Source: Heliocidaris tuberculata (taxonomy: Eukaryota; Echinodermata; Echinoidea; Camarodonta; Echinometridae). From it: a DNA stretch of 64,000 bases. The translations under genes were made by a program, and so were the position numbers. Positions 1 through 10,577 of the stretch are shown one piece after another. The stretch covers positions 9,691,439 to 9,755,438 of the forward strand of contig CM046845.1 in NCBI GenBank assembly GCA_025618425.1, given 5' to 3'. Within the stretch, counting starts at the first letter, position 1. Every line of letters starts with the position of its first letter. The notes under the pieces are model-generated. The model saw nothing but the letters and a program-made list of their open reading frames with translations, had not been told where the DNA came from and did no database searches.

Positions 1-835
1 AGTCGGAAATTCAAGGTAACTGTTCGCACTGTATTCTCACAGAATTAAATTGAAAAAGCAACTTGAGCTACAAGTATGTCTGCCCTATAGGTAGCAGAAG
101 CAGGAGATTACAAATATATAAGTATGGGAAAGCACTTGTACAGTGAATATTGAAACATCTGTGAATACGCGCAGGTGCCACTTGGTAGGGAATCAAATCA
201 AATCTCATTAAAAACAATTTTTTTTTGTTACATTAAGCAGCAAAAACTAGACTCAATGTGTACATGTCCATGTAAATGAAAATTCCAGCATTTCAAGAAA
301 GGCTCTTCGACCAATCTGGTTTGTATCTTAATTCGAAAGGCACAGCACCATAACAATAGCATGATGAAGGGCCTACAATACATCAATAATAAGCATGTTC
401 TAGGGGCATACATGTACATGTATTTTTTCATTTTGGAGGGGGGGGGGGGCAGATGGGTTGCAGGAGCTCTTCTTATCAATATGCATCTATCCAATAGCAC
501 AGGAATGTCCACACACCCTGACCAGCTAGACAATGTTACTAGTGATACAGTACTTACAATTTTGGAGGTCTGCTGGAAAGTAAAGATTAGAATATAACAT
601 GATTTGGAAATTTATTTTTTAAGAACATTATGGCGACAGATTGCAAGAATAATTGTAAGAATGACTGAAAAATGTTGCAACTGCAACATTTCAAGGTTGC
701 GTTCATTATCTTTACAGAATGCAGGCCTTCATACAGCAAAGTCTCTTCTACCTAATGAATTATGAATCAAGAGAATCTGCTTCTCTGAATAAAGTGAGAG
801 CTAAATATTTGCAACTTTTCACACACACATCGTCC
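1..835. other. Intergenic DNA with no gene seen
   Basis: I see no coding or RNA feature. The stretch is AT-rich, with a G run near 438-449 and a TACATGTA cluster near 409-421. The part next to 836 should hold the 3' UTR of the minus-strand epimerase gene, but I could not pick a convincing poly(A) signal. Confidence 0.5.
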
Positions 836-1828
836 TTATACATTGCGTGCAATCCGGACTTCATGCTCTGTCATATGGGGAACTACTTTGAGCAGTTCCT
901 CGATACCCTGTTTGACAGTGACAGTGGGCTTGAATCCCAGCTTGCGTAGCTTTGCATACGATACCTCGTAGTCACGCTTGTCCTTGTCCTCGCCGCTGTT
1001 GGACGTGGTGATCTTGCACTCTGGGACAAGATCCTGGATGGTATCTGCAACGTCCCTCTTTGTCATGTTCATAGACTCATGGCCGACATTGTACGCCTGC
1101 CCGCTCATGGTCTTGTAGTTGTCAATGGCAATAAGGAATGCCCTAGCAGCATCCTTTACATGCAGGAAGGTCCTTCTGAAGCTACCCTGATAGAGGTCAA
1201 AGTGCTTCAAGGTGACAGCCTTGTGGGTCAGGTCGTTGATAAGGAGGTCGAGACGTAACCGCGGGGATATGCCAAAGACAGTCGCCAGTCGAAGTCCAAC
1301 GCCGCCCACTGATCGGGTCAGCTCCTCTCCCTTGGCCTTGGTGCTTCCGTAGAGGGTGAGCGGACTGATGGGTGTTTCCTCAGTGCAGGTGCCATCGACG
1401 GCACCATAGCAAGACCCGGTGGAAGCATAGATCACGCGCTGGTCTAGTCTAAGGTTCTTGACGATGTTGGCTGTGCCTTCTTCGTTGACCTCCCTGGCTT
1501 CATCAGGGTCTTTCTCGCAGGCCGGGTAGCCGACAATGGCAGCCAGATGGATGATGACGTTGCAGTCCTGCATCTCTCGGGCCAGTTTGTCATTGTCCCT
1601 GATGTCACCCCGAACCACGGTGAGATTAGGAGACCCTACAATGGGTAGGATAGACTGTATACCCCAGCTGAGACGATCATAGATCTTGACCTTGTGGCCC
1701 CGGGCCAGGAGCATGGGTACAATGGTAGTGCCAAGGTAGCCAGCGCCTCCAGTCACCATCACCTTCAGCAGGTCACCAGTATTATTGTTAGATTCTGTCA
1801 TGACCTGGGAGTTTCTGTTCATTGACAT
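836..1828 (-). CDS. NAD-dependent epimerase/dehydratase (extended short-chain dehydrogenase)
   Basis: The complete 330-residue ORF (stop codon at 836-838) belongs to the extended SDR family, which makes or converts nucleotide sugars. What I see: the Rossmann dinucleotide loop GGAGYLG at residues 27-33, GDIRD at 74-78, HLAA at 94-97, STGSCYG at 136-142 and the catalytic pair Tyr160/Lys164 in YGSTK. The length matches the family's usual 310-350. I see no signal peptide, so a cytosolic location is likely. The exact substrate (UDP-glucose, dTDP-glucose or other) cannot be told from motifs. On the minus strand a good splice acceptor (pyrimidine-rich, ending TTTCAG) lies about 9 bases before the ATG, so a 5' UTR intron is likely and the whole CDS is one exon. 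This is the only convincing non-transposon gene in the window. An old retrocopy or acquisition from a microbe are possible explanations of the intron-free CDS. Confidence 0.9.
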   Translation of the reverse strand: MSMNRNSQVMTESNNNTGDLLKVMVTGGAGYLGTTIVPMLLARGHKVKIYDRLSWGIQSILPIVGSPNLTVVRGDIRDNDKLAREMQDCNVIIHLAAIVGYPACEKDPDEAREVNEEGTANIVKNLRLDQRVIYASTGSCYGAVDGTCTEETPISPLTLYGSTKAKGEELTRSVGGVGLRLATVFGISPRLRLDLLINDLTHKAVTLKHFDLYQGSFRRTFLHVKDAARAFLIAIDNYKTMSGQAYNVGHESMNMTKRDVADTIQDLVPECKITTSNSGEDKDKRDYEVSYAKLRKLGFKPTVTVKQGIEELLKVVPHMTEHEVRIARNV

Positions 1829-1840
1829 GGTGTGATTCTG
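1829..1840 (-). promoter_or_regulatory. Splice acceptor just upstream of the epimerase start codon
   Basis: Read on the minus strand, a T-rich tract ends in TTTCAG, followed by AATCACACC and the ATG. This fixes the first coding exon and implies a non-coding 5' exon further upstream (higher coordinates), which I could not locate. Confidence 0.6.
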
Positions 1841-1957
1841 AAATATGAATTAAAAATAAAACTAAATGACTGCAAATGAAGAAGCTTCATGGGAAAGATT
1901 ATAGAATTTTCCTGTAAGTCCCAATATTGAGATTCTTTTCTGACTCGTATCCATTAA

Positions 1958-2541
1958 AGGGAAATCCAACCTTAATAGCAAGTCGCTTTGAAAGAAAGAG
2001 GAAAAATCAGAGAAGCGGATTGGTGAAAGTTTGAACGAAATCGGACAAGCAATAAGAAAGTTATGAATTTTTGAAAGTTGTAATCACTATATATATGGAA
2101 ATTTCAAATTGGCCGAATAGGTAATGTCACTGTGATGTATCTGTGGACAACTGCTCCATTCACTCCAACACACAAAATGACTAAAATGTCACTTTTTTCA
2201 AAATGTATTACTCAGTAGGATCTCTTTCTTACATGAGGACCTATAACAATACGCTATCTCCAATATATTTTGAGTACTGCCCCGAGGGTAAAAGCGCCTT
2301 GAAGAAAACCGCAAATTAATGATATTTTTGTGTACGACAAATGGGAGAGTTGTCCACAAACATGTAACAATTGAATCACCAAATTGCCAATTTGAGATTC
2401 GCATAGATGTAGTGATCTCATTTTTCAAACATCCATAACTTTCTTATTCCTTGTCCGATTTCTTTCAAACTTTCACCATCCAGTTTTTCTTATTTTTCTG
2501 CTTTCACACAAATCATCTTATTATCAAGGTTGGATTGCCCT
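1958..2541. mobile_element. TTAA-flanked palindromic MITE, family A copy 1
   Basis: This 584-bp non-autonomous element begins AGGGAAATCCAACCTT and ends AAGGTTGGATTGCCCT, with TTAA on both sides (1954-1957 and 2542-2545). The two halves are largely inverted copies of one another. The TTAA target is typical of piggyBac and Kolobok elements, but no transposase is present to decide. Copies lie at 12,290-12,853 and 34,619-35,202; the latter is exactly the same length. Confidence 0.85.
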
Positions 2542-2545
2542 TTAA

Positions 2546-3262
2546 TGTGCAGATTAGGCAGCCTTAGGCAGCCATCTTAATACTGGGAATTACAACAAAA
2601 TACTTCCTTAAAAAAACAGAAGACATAGTAATTTTGTTAGTATTTTCTGACAGAAAAAGTAAAATCATAATAAATATTTTCTGAATCGGAATTCCCATGT
2701 AAACATTGATGGGTTTTGAAAGTCCACCCTGAAGATAAAAAAATGATCATATGCTTTTATTATCTTTTGATTTTATATTATCTTCATCCAACAGTGCGTT
2801 GAAGAAATGTTATCCAACAAGTCCCAAAAGAATTACAAACAGACTTTCAGCATCAGCAGCTTTCAAAATGGTTAATAAATCTGAATATGGTTTAAGATTA
2901 TGAAACTATAACTAATTATCTGCATCTCATCGGATTTGGTTCCTGTCATTAGTCCCTTTCATCAAAGCTTTGACAGAAGTGAGGATCACAAAGCAAAATG
3001 AAAAATTCCACAGTCCTTTTAAAAGGAAATACATGTATACTGTTTTATTTTTGTGAAGCAAATCATGAATGTGACAAAGATTAGCAGTTTTCAGATGATT
3101 ATCAGAGTTTTCAGATGATTATTTACCTTTGTTAAAGTAGTATGCATAAAATTGGAAGATATCAGCAAATCTGTCAATTGTGAACAAAATATTTTTGTTT
3201 GTGTGGATGCAAAAAAAAAATTCAAGTGACAAAAGATGGAAGATAGTGACCCACGACATGCT
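2546..3262. other. AT-rich intergenic DNA
   Basis: I see no gene and no clear repeat apart from a short direct duplication of TTTTCAGATGATTAT near 3090-3125. Confidence 0.4.
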
Positions 3263-3266
3263 TTAA

Positions 3267-3674
3267 CCCTTTCGAGACAATTGACCACATTTTGTGGTTT
3301 GGCCCAATAACTTTTGATTTAGAGCCTTAAAAAATATACCAGATGCATGAGTAGAAAGAGCAAAAAATTCTGCACATACTGTGTCCATTTTTGTTGCATG
3401 ATCATATTGCGTTTGATGCCAGGAATTTTAAAAAAGAGAATAAGATTGAACATCCTTAAATTGGCAACACATTGAGAGATTCAAAATCATTGTTTTTTTG
3501 TCCAAATTGGCAACTTTTTCAACTTTTCGACAAAGTTCCTAACCATGTATATTATTTTCAAGACATTACATCTTATTAGAACCACGTAGGAATAAAAGAA
3601 AAATATTATTGTTGCCAATTTGCAGAACAAAATGTGATCAATTGAGCTCTTACATAATTCCTGTCCTGAAAGGG
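3267..3674. mobile_element. TTAA-flanked MITE, family D copy 1
   Basis: This 408-bp element runs from CCCTTTCGAGACAATTGACC to TGTCCTGAAAGGG and is flanked by TTAA at 3263-3266 and 3675-3678. It has no coding capacity. Related copies are at 15,715-16,630 and 41,301-42,423, and each of those has been opened by a younger insertion. Confidence 0.8.
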
Positions 3675-3678
3675 TTAA

Positions 3679-4260
3679 AAAAAATTTTTTTTTAATTCCC
3701 TTTTCTTTGTGACTACTAGACCAAAGAGGGGGTCTTCACTGGCTGGAAGAGAAATGGTTGCAGTTTCACAATCCAGTACGATTTTCATTGCAAAACAATT
3801 TATTTCATAATCGATACCCAAATGATGATGTGCTTTGTGAGCCTCCCTTCTGTCAAAACTTGGATGGAAAGGATTTACGAGATATATGTTACAGAACTCT
3901 TTATATCTTCATGACTGCTGAACCAAATCGGATGGAATTTCTGCTGAGATTTAGATAGTTACAGTTCCATAATCTCAAACCATATTCAGATTTATTCGCA
4001 ACTTTGAAGTTTTGCTTGACTGCTCATCCTGTCATCCATGATAAAAAAAAATTCATTTGACACCTGGAAGCCTAAAGTAACAAGTGAATGAGTAAATTAC
4101 GCAATGCGTAATAAATGTCCCCGCCGGAAGTGCAGATCTGTGGAAATTAACTAGCCTGAACCTTAAAACTTCAGTGAAAAACTTCAGTGAATAAAATAAT
4201 AATGTTACTGCATGCAAAAGAAGAGAATACCAACAATGCATGTATACAACTGAAATATAA
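3679..4260. other. Intergenic DNA with no gene seen
   Basis: Short open frames here show no recognisable domain and no splice context that persuades me. Confidence 0.4.
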
Positions 4261-4289
4261 AACATGAAAACATTATGAACCTTCAGCCA

Positions 4290-4728
4290 TTTTGAATAAA
4301 TTTGCATAAATTTGCATGAATAATGAATTTCAAAATTCTGTGTAGAAGTTTGGAAGCCCCCACCCAGCCCTACCAGATAAAACAATCGGAATCAAAATCC
4401 GATGTGAAATAGAGGAGAAGTAGCATTTTTCGTCAATTTTGAATAAATTTGCATAAATTTGCATAATTAATGAATTTCAAAATTCTGTATAGTAGTTTGG
4501 AAGCCCCCACCCAGCCCTATCAGATAAAACAATCGGAATCAAAATCCGATGTGAAATAGAGGAGAAGTAGCATTTTTCGTCAATTTTGAATAAATTTGCA
4601 TGAATTTGCATAATTAATGAATTTCACGATTCTGTGTAGAAGTTTGGAAGCCCTCACCAAGCCCTATCAGATAAAACAATCAGAATCAAAATCGGCCGAG
4701 AAATGACGGAGAAGTAGCATTTTCTAAC
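4290..4728. repeat. Three tandem copies of a unit of about 145 bp
   Basis: Each unit contains TGAATAAATTTGCATAA, a conserved GTTTGGAAGCCC block, then CAGATAAAACAATC and GAGAAGTAGCATTTT. The array leads into a GGAC/AC microsatellite (about 4741-4785) and then TCCCCTCGCGAACTTCG, which forms a short hairpin-like GC-rich end near 4815-4840. Confidence 0.8.
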
Positions 4729-4740
4729 ATTTGAGCACAC

Positions 4741-4786
4741 ACGGACAGATGGACGGACGGACGGACACACACACACACACACACGC
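4741..4786. repeat. GGAC and AC microsatellite
   Basis: Short runs of GGACGGAC are followed by an AC dinucleotide run. This is simple sequence with no function inferred. Confidence 0.85.
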
Positions 4787-4839
4787 ACACACGAACGGAG
4801 CCCGTTTCATAGTCCCCTCGCGAACTTCGTTCGGCGGGG

Positions 4840-5459
4840 ACAACAAAAGAAGGGGGGGGGGAACTATAGTAAAAAAAAGAGCTCTGATCTATTCTTGCCT
4901 TGAGGGAATCTCATTTTTAACAAAGAAAAAAGATAAAAGGAGTTCATTAGTTCAATGATAACTGCAGTTCAGAACAGAACATGTAAAATATTTGCCAGGC
5001 AAATATCCAATGTCCTTGGGCTACCTAAATCCAATGTTGTGTACAAAAAGAGATAGAGTTCAAGGAGATTTGGTTCATACATTCGTACCTTTCAACTTTT
5101 TAAACACCTTTCCTTGACAATTTAATGCAAACGACAAAGACACCACTCCCTGTAATTTGCACATGTTGGCCAAATTTTTTGCATGAAAAATACTTTGGAA
5201 ATAAATTATGCTATACAAACATGGTATTTTCTGAAATTTATTAATCCAAAACTGTCAAACCCCTCCACGACTGGTGACATTACTGTACTTTACAAACCCA
5301 CATAGACAGGAATTTTACAAAAGCTTGCTGAAGTTTGCTGAACCCTGGAAAGGCATTGACGGATTACTTTCACACAAAACAAATACAAAACATTCCAGCA
5401 TTCAATTGAATAGTGTATTCATATTTTGAATGGTGCAGCTCGAAATGGCCATGGCCAAT
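4840..5459. other. Intergenic DNA with no gene seen
   Basis: A G run lies near 4852-4861. Nothing coding is recognised. Confidence 0.4.
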
Positions 5460-7123
5460 AATTAGGTGGTCTGTCGGTATCGACAGATCACCTTTTAATT
5501 TTGTCAGAATTTTCTTTCTTTATTTTTATTATTTTAATTTTTTAAATTTATTTTTATTTCTTCCGTCCACTTTTTGCGTAGACGTTTACGCAAAATTGAC
5601 AATGTCAATTTCCTTCAAATTTCAACCAGTCATCAGGCCCTATAAAATCACGTTCTCGCAACTTTTTCAAGGTCATCGAGTCATCATGACATCATCAAGG
5701 CGCCATTTTGTAAAAATCAACTCATTATCATATCTTCATAACGGAAAGTAATTTTTCATTCAAATTTGGCATGATCAAGGTCAATATCAATCCGGTCAAT
5801 TTCATATTCTTAGACGAGCACGTACGCGTACATTCACGCGCCAGCGCGAGCGCAAAAATTTTAAAATGGTCCAAATTGTCTCAAATTTGTTTTGCACACA
5901 TTTCAGGCCATTTTAAGCATTTCAAAAATTTCCACGCACAAGCGCCCGCGCGTGCGTTCGCGCGCACACAACGCATAACAGAATGTAAAAACACTGTTTT
6001 TTTTGCATGGTTTGTCTTCCTAACACTATTCTTGACAATTTCCAACTATTTACAGTTATTCTCGACATTCCACAATGCCACAGGCGCGCGTCAAACTTCA
6101 AATTCGTGTGCGCGTCAATGGCAATATAATGTAAAAAGTGGTAAAAACAAACTTATATGGAATCTGCCATAGCTTGTCAGAATGCCTGGATACAGGATAC
6201 CCCCAAATTTTATTACATATTCCGAAAGCCTGTGAGTTGTAGATTTGAATTCATGTATAATTTTGTCCAATCATATGTTTTGACGTCGTCATATTTGCAT
6301 ATAAACTAAAAAAATTGATTTTGAAAAAAAGACGTCATAATCTTTGTATTCATTTGACAATATTTCAGTAACAGGTTGTCGATTTTCTTCCAAATTTTGA
6401 TAAGTTGTAGCTAGCTGAGACAATTTTCTACAAAATCAGTCACCACCATTTTTCATTTTGACAAAGGCATCATGGCGTATTTTTGCAATTAAAGGAGGCA
6501 TGTCAATTTTATACATTTTGCGTGTATTCTCTATGGGACATGACTTTTTCTCAAATCTTGATTCTACATTCCAGTCTTCTTTGAGCAGTATCTCTGTTAT
6601 TTCTGCTCGATTTTCTTCCAAATTTTAGTATGTTATAGCTGAAACTATAAGCTTTCACTAGTGTGCCCTCCAACTTTTGATCAGATGTCAGGATCATGCA
6701 CATTTTTTAACTACAAAATGTCATTTGAGAATCCCATTTTTCGCTTACGTGTTATCTCTATTGGAAAAATATTGGTCTACTGATAAAGCATTTGCCTCCC
6801 ATCCCGTAGCCTTTAGACAAGGCCTCGTGACTTGGCTATTTTCCTCGTCATGCTGTGCCTGAGATGAGACTAGCCGGCGACGAAAAGAATCAACACGGCC
6901 CGGGTGAATGCGCGATCGAGCGACTTCAGTCGCGAGGCCTTTTGGAACCTGGGTTTCCATCGTCCGATATGAATTATTCACGAGTTGACATTCGTATGCT
7001 AACACGCCTACCGAGGATTATCGACCAATCACAACGGTATCTGCGGGGCTTGCTTTCCATGTGATTCGTTCATGGTGCCTGCTTGTCCTCCAGCTTGAGC
7101 TTGCGATCGAAGATAGTCCTTAC

Positions 7124-7304
7124 ACAACGGGATCGCCTGGTAAATAGCGCTTTTGCCATATCCCGTGGGAAGGCTCACAAATGCATCCTGTCCTTTGAGG
7201 ACTGAAAGAATTGCCCTCAGTTGTAAGTCCTTGAAAGCTGAAATTTTCAGCATTTGCGAGGCAAATTCCGTGCTTTTCAGCAACAATTCTTCTTCGGACG
7301 CCAT
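7124..7304 (-). pseudogene. Captured first exon of a RecQ-like DEAH helicase
   Basis: About 60 codons begin MASEEELLL and reach a Walker A motif LPTGYGKS, preceded by FKDLQLRAILSVLKGQD, the typical N-terminal helicase block of RecQ proteins (Q-motif region then motif I). An in-frame ATG 18 bases further upstream (7322) is also possible. The exon ends at a good donor (GTAAGG, minus strand), as an intact first exon would, but no second exon follows: the reading frame runs into the element's own arm. The source gene is elsewhere in the genome. This is a fragment of a helicase, not a functional one. The call rests on motif recognition. Confidence 0.7.
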
Positions 7305-7430
7305 GACTGATGTAGCTTGCACAGGGTGCCGAGATGAAGGCGAATTTGCATACCAAATTTATGCTGACGTCATGCGAAGATACGTTCGCTGATTGGCTCC
7401 TACCTATAAGGTAGCAGATCCTCGCTAGGA
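7305..7430 (-). promoter_or_regulatory. Promoter-like stretch captured with the RecQ exon
   Basis: Upstream of the ATG on the minus strand are a CCAAT box (GAGCCAATCAG), a perfect CRE core TGACGTCA and an octamer ATGCAAAT. Such a cluster is typical of vertebrate and invertebrate proximal promoters and suggests that the capture included the promoter. Motifs this short can occur by chance. Confidence 0.45.
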
Positions 7431-7981
7431 ACAAGGGATAGCATAAGAAATACAGGCCAGGTTCCAAAAGGCCCTCGCGACTCACGTCGCTCGATCGCGC
7501 ATTCACCGGGCTGGGCGGCTAGTCTTGTTATGCAGCCACTACTAGCTTACTTGCCGAGAAAAATAGCCAAGTCACGAGGGCCTTGTCAAAAGGCTACCCA
7601 TCCCGCTGACCCAGGTTCAAACCCCGGTGAGTCCATTTTTTCCCCATTTTTCCCCCTTCTTTTTGCCTTTTATTTTACCATCTGCTTCGACTACTATAAC
7701 ATATACAACCACAAACAATGTAATAAACTTTTTCATTTTGCGTGTTAGGTCTATTGAAAAGTAGTGTACAGTAGTTTGTGTACAACCCTATGCGAAATCT
7801 GAATGCCTGTCGTGTATTAAACCTATGGGTTAATCTCCCATATATAATGCAATATGAAATCGTCCGATTTTCTTTGACGCAAGTCTCCATCCATTGTCAG
7901 CATTATCAGGATTATTATCTTGCACAAATATTATCACATCTCACAAAGCAATTTACCAATGGGCAGACAGACCACCTAATT

Positions 7982-9600
7982 CGTCTTCAGTGACGAATTA
8001 ATGTTCTAGTTTCATTGTATATTCATGTATAATGTAAAAAGTTTGACTTTTCTTAAAATTTCCACAATGTTTTTCTCCCTCTTAAATTACACCTGTACCT
8101 TTAACTGCTACCATGTGTCCACATTCTCAGTAAAGACAACAAGTCATAATTTACGTGTTTTTTTTGGTGGTTTTTTTTGAGGCGGCTAAACCCAGAGTCT
8201 TTAAAAATAAACAGGTCAGTGTTAACATGTAGTTGAAAAGCCAAGTGTCTTCCAAAAAACTTCAGTTTTCCTGTGCAGATGTATATTTTCTCCTTGAAAG
8301 ATGACAACAAAAGTGTCATAATTTTCACCTTTCTTTAGAAAGCAACACCCAATTCACTAATAAGTATTTGATCTTTAAAAAAGAAACAGGCCAATGTATA
8401 CATGTACATGCTGAATAAGTTGATGAGGGAATAGATTTGTACAACAGAGGTTTTGTGTAAAAACATTTAAGTGAAATGATTATATCTAGTGTGCATGTAT
8501 GATCAATTATTTTCTTTAGAGAAAATCGAAATCTATGATTTTTTCAGTACAGGGCAATTGAGAGAGGAGCTTGCAAGATACTGCACATCACAGAGTTGCC
8601 AATTTGTGTTTGATTGATTACAACTTCAAAAATTCATTACTTTCTTATTTCTTATTGGATTTTACTCAAATATTTCTTTAATTTTTATGCTCCTTTTATA
8701 ACCAAGTTGATATTAGTTTACATGAGGGACTTTCCCTTCAAGTTTTCAAAACAAAATTTTCACTGTTTTTCTACCATAATTTTTAAAAGCACTTGCCTTC
8801 CCTTTCTCCTTTCAGAAAGACAATTAAGACACAAACTCATAATTTGAACCTACTGTGTCTTGAGAAAGCCACACCCATATTTGCTCATTACTATCCAGTC
8901 TTTAAAAGACACGTATGTTCACGACTGTATTTTCATGCCGGGAACCATTTTGAATTTTGTTGGTGTTTATTATCATTGAAGTTCATTCATTGCCATTAGG
9001 AATATTTATACATTTTCTTATTTTTTAAAATTAATATTTTAATGCACCTGTGGGTTATGTTATTCATAAATTCTTGATATACTATATAGGTATTCTTTTT
9101 CTCTCTTTAATGCTCATATATGATTATATATTTTTTGATTACATCATAGGGAGTCAATCAACGATCCAGTGAATCGCAGCAACTTCGGACACGAACATTA
9201 AACAGGGCAGTCTTTTATAATAAGCAAAAACTGTGTCTTGAAATTTGGTAACTGTGCAACAACATAATAAGTAATATGCACAAATTACTGCACAAGGTGA
9301 CTTACATGTATGAATCTTGGTCTTTCAGGTACCGTATGCTACATGTAAGTGATATGACGATAAACTCCCAAGATGTTCAAAATGTGACGTATTTTCGAAA
9401 ATATGAATAATTTATTTATCAATAATACAAGAGTCTATCAAATGGATTATTTTGCTCCAATAACTTTGTAAGATTAATCTAAGCGATGATTATTGATATA
9501 CGATATCTATATTATGCACCTGTTACAAAATCGATATATATTTTGTGTAAATTTTAACCCCCAAAAGTTAGTGAAAAACAGGGCACATTTCTCATTATGA
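7982..9600. other. Intergenic DNA with a partial MITE
   Basis: About 8548-8750 matches the right half of the TTAA MITE at 39,267-39,808 (shared GAGTTGCCAATTTGTGTTTG and ACTTTCCCTT end). The rest shows no gene or clear repeat. Confidence 0.5.
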
Positions 9601-9786
9601 AGGTGGGCCTTAACATTGCTGCATTAGCTCAGTGTGGTGCTTCATCCTCATTTCCATATCAATGGGCAAACTATTCGAAATATCCGCCCAACCTTTTTCA
9701 AAATGTCCGCGCGCATGAAAAGCCCATTCACTGTGCAGTAAACGAACGTAGGTGAAGAAAGCAGATGAAAGGGTTTTGGTAAAGTT

Positions 9787-10041
9787 GTGGCTTCTTTCAA
9801 AAGGTTCATTCCACAGAACAATGACCACTGTCACTTTCTGACTGACCACAAGGGGGATATATCTAAAGACATTGTTTGCTCTAGACCCACTTACAGGTAT
9901 TGCTGTATCAATGCCACTGACTCAGCTTTCTATCTGAAAAGAAGCCCCCTGATGTTATGTAACAAAATTAAAGAAGATGCTCTGAAGCTTCAAAGTGTGC
10001 TCCAAGCCCTTTTGCTGGAGCATGTTTGCTCTGAAGATTAG
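9787..10041 (+). other. Open frame with coding-like codon use, function unknown
   Basis: An 84-residue frame ends in TAG at 10,039-10,041. Its C-terminal half (SAFYLKRSPLMLCNKIKEDA) reads like real protein and an acceptor-like TTACAG lies near 9892-9897. I do not recognise the family, and the opposite strand also has an open frame over 9610-9849. It may be a terminal exon, a pseudogene piece or chance. Confidence 0.25.
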
Positions 10042-10398
10042 GGGTTGGAATTAAATCTTCTTTAATGTAGTTTTACACGAACTTCTTACAAAATAACTTG
10101 ACTCTGGTTTCAAGCACTATTGCTATAATATGTACATGTACAACACGGGCCACGGAGCATTTCTGAAAGTGGGGGGGGGGGGGGGGGGCTGATCTGATTT
10201 TACTCATTAATGACAATTTTTGACCGTTTTTTCTGAGATTTTTTAAACATGTCAACTCAAAAGATTAAGAAGGAGAGGATGAGTGTATCTGCATTTATTT
10301 ATTTTTTTTTTGGGGGGGGGGTTTTGTTTTTCTGTTTTTTTATTTATTATTTTTTTAAAGGGATAATGCTTCACTAATTCATCTATTGTACAACAACA

Positions 10399-10429
<31 letters not shown>

Positions 10430-10577
10430 ATGAAGCCAGGCTTACCCACTAAGAATGAAGACAATTTCTGAGATGAACAAAGAGATACTTATTTAAACTT
10501 ACTCCAGTTTTGCAAGGTAGGCCTATATGCTGTAAGAGTAAGGTTGTTATCAGAACCTCAATGGAAATGTACATGTA

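Larger units (their letters stand above)
6807..7596 (-). mobile_element. MULE-like element (Pack-MULE) carrying a RecQ-type first exon
   Basis: The ends are TAGCCTTTAGACAAGG and CCTTGTCAAAAGGCTA, and the 9-bp sequence CCCATCCCG is duplicated at 6798-6806 and 7597-7605. The inverted arms are about 150 bp long: the outer 45 bp and an inner block (GGTGAATGCGCGATCGAGCG to GGAACCTGG) are strongly conserved between arms. Long inverted repeats with a 9-bp duplication are typical of Mutator-like elements. Between the arms lies gene-derived DNA, a promoter-like stretch and first exon of a RecQ-like helicase, and no transposase. The pattern matches the gene-capturing Pack-MULEs of plants; the class assignment is inferred from structure. 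Confidence 0.75.
6770..7636 (+). pseudogene. tRNA-like sequence split by a transposon
   Basis: The left part carries an A-box-like TGGTCTACTGAT (from about 6773). The right part carries the B-box-like GGTTCAAACCC (7614-7624) and a T run soon after (7635-7641). If the 790-bp insertion and one copy of its 9-bp duplication are ignored, the two boxes lie 42 bases apart, which is tRNA spacing. The anticodon arm does not pair well, so this is more likely the tRNA-derived head of a SINE or a tRNA pseudogene than a working tRNA gene. Confidence 0.5.
5460..7981. mobile_element. Candidate element bounded by 16-bp inverted repeats
   Basis: AATTAGGTGGTCTGTC at 5460-5475 is repeated exactly in inverse at 7966-7981. 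The interior is non-coding, with GC-rich phrases rich in CGCG (about 5815-5965) inside otherwise AT-rich DNA, and it hosts the MULE-like element at 6807-7596. I see no target duplication. The inverted repeat could be two separate copies of one family rather than the ends of one element. Confidence 0.45.

Noticed and set aside
4731..4958. 75-codon frame through the AC microsatellite
   Set aside because: Simple-sequence translation with no domain.
6770..7636. Functional tRNA gene with an intron
   Set aside because: The interruption has a target duplication and transposon arms, and the anticodon and acceptor stems do not pair.
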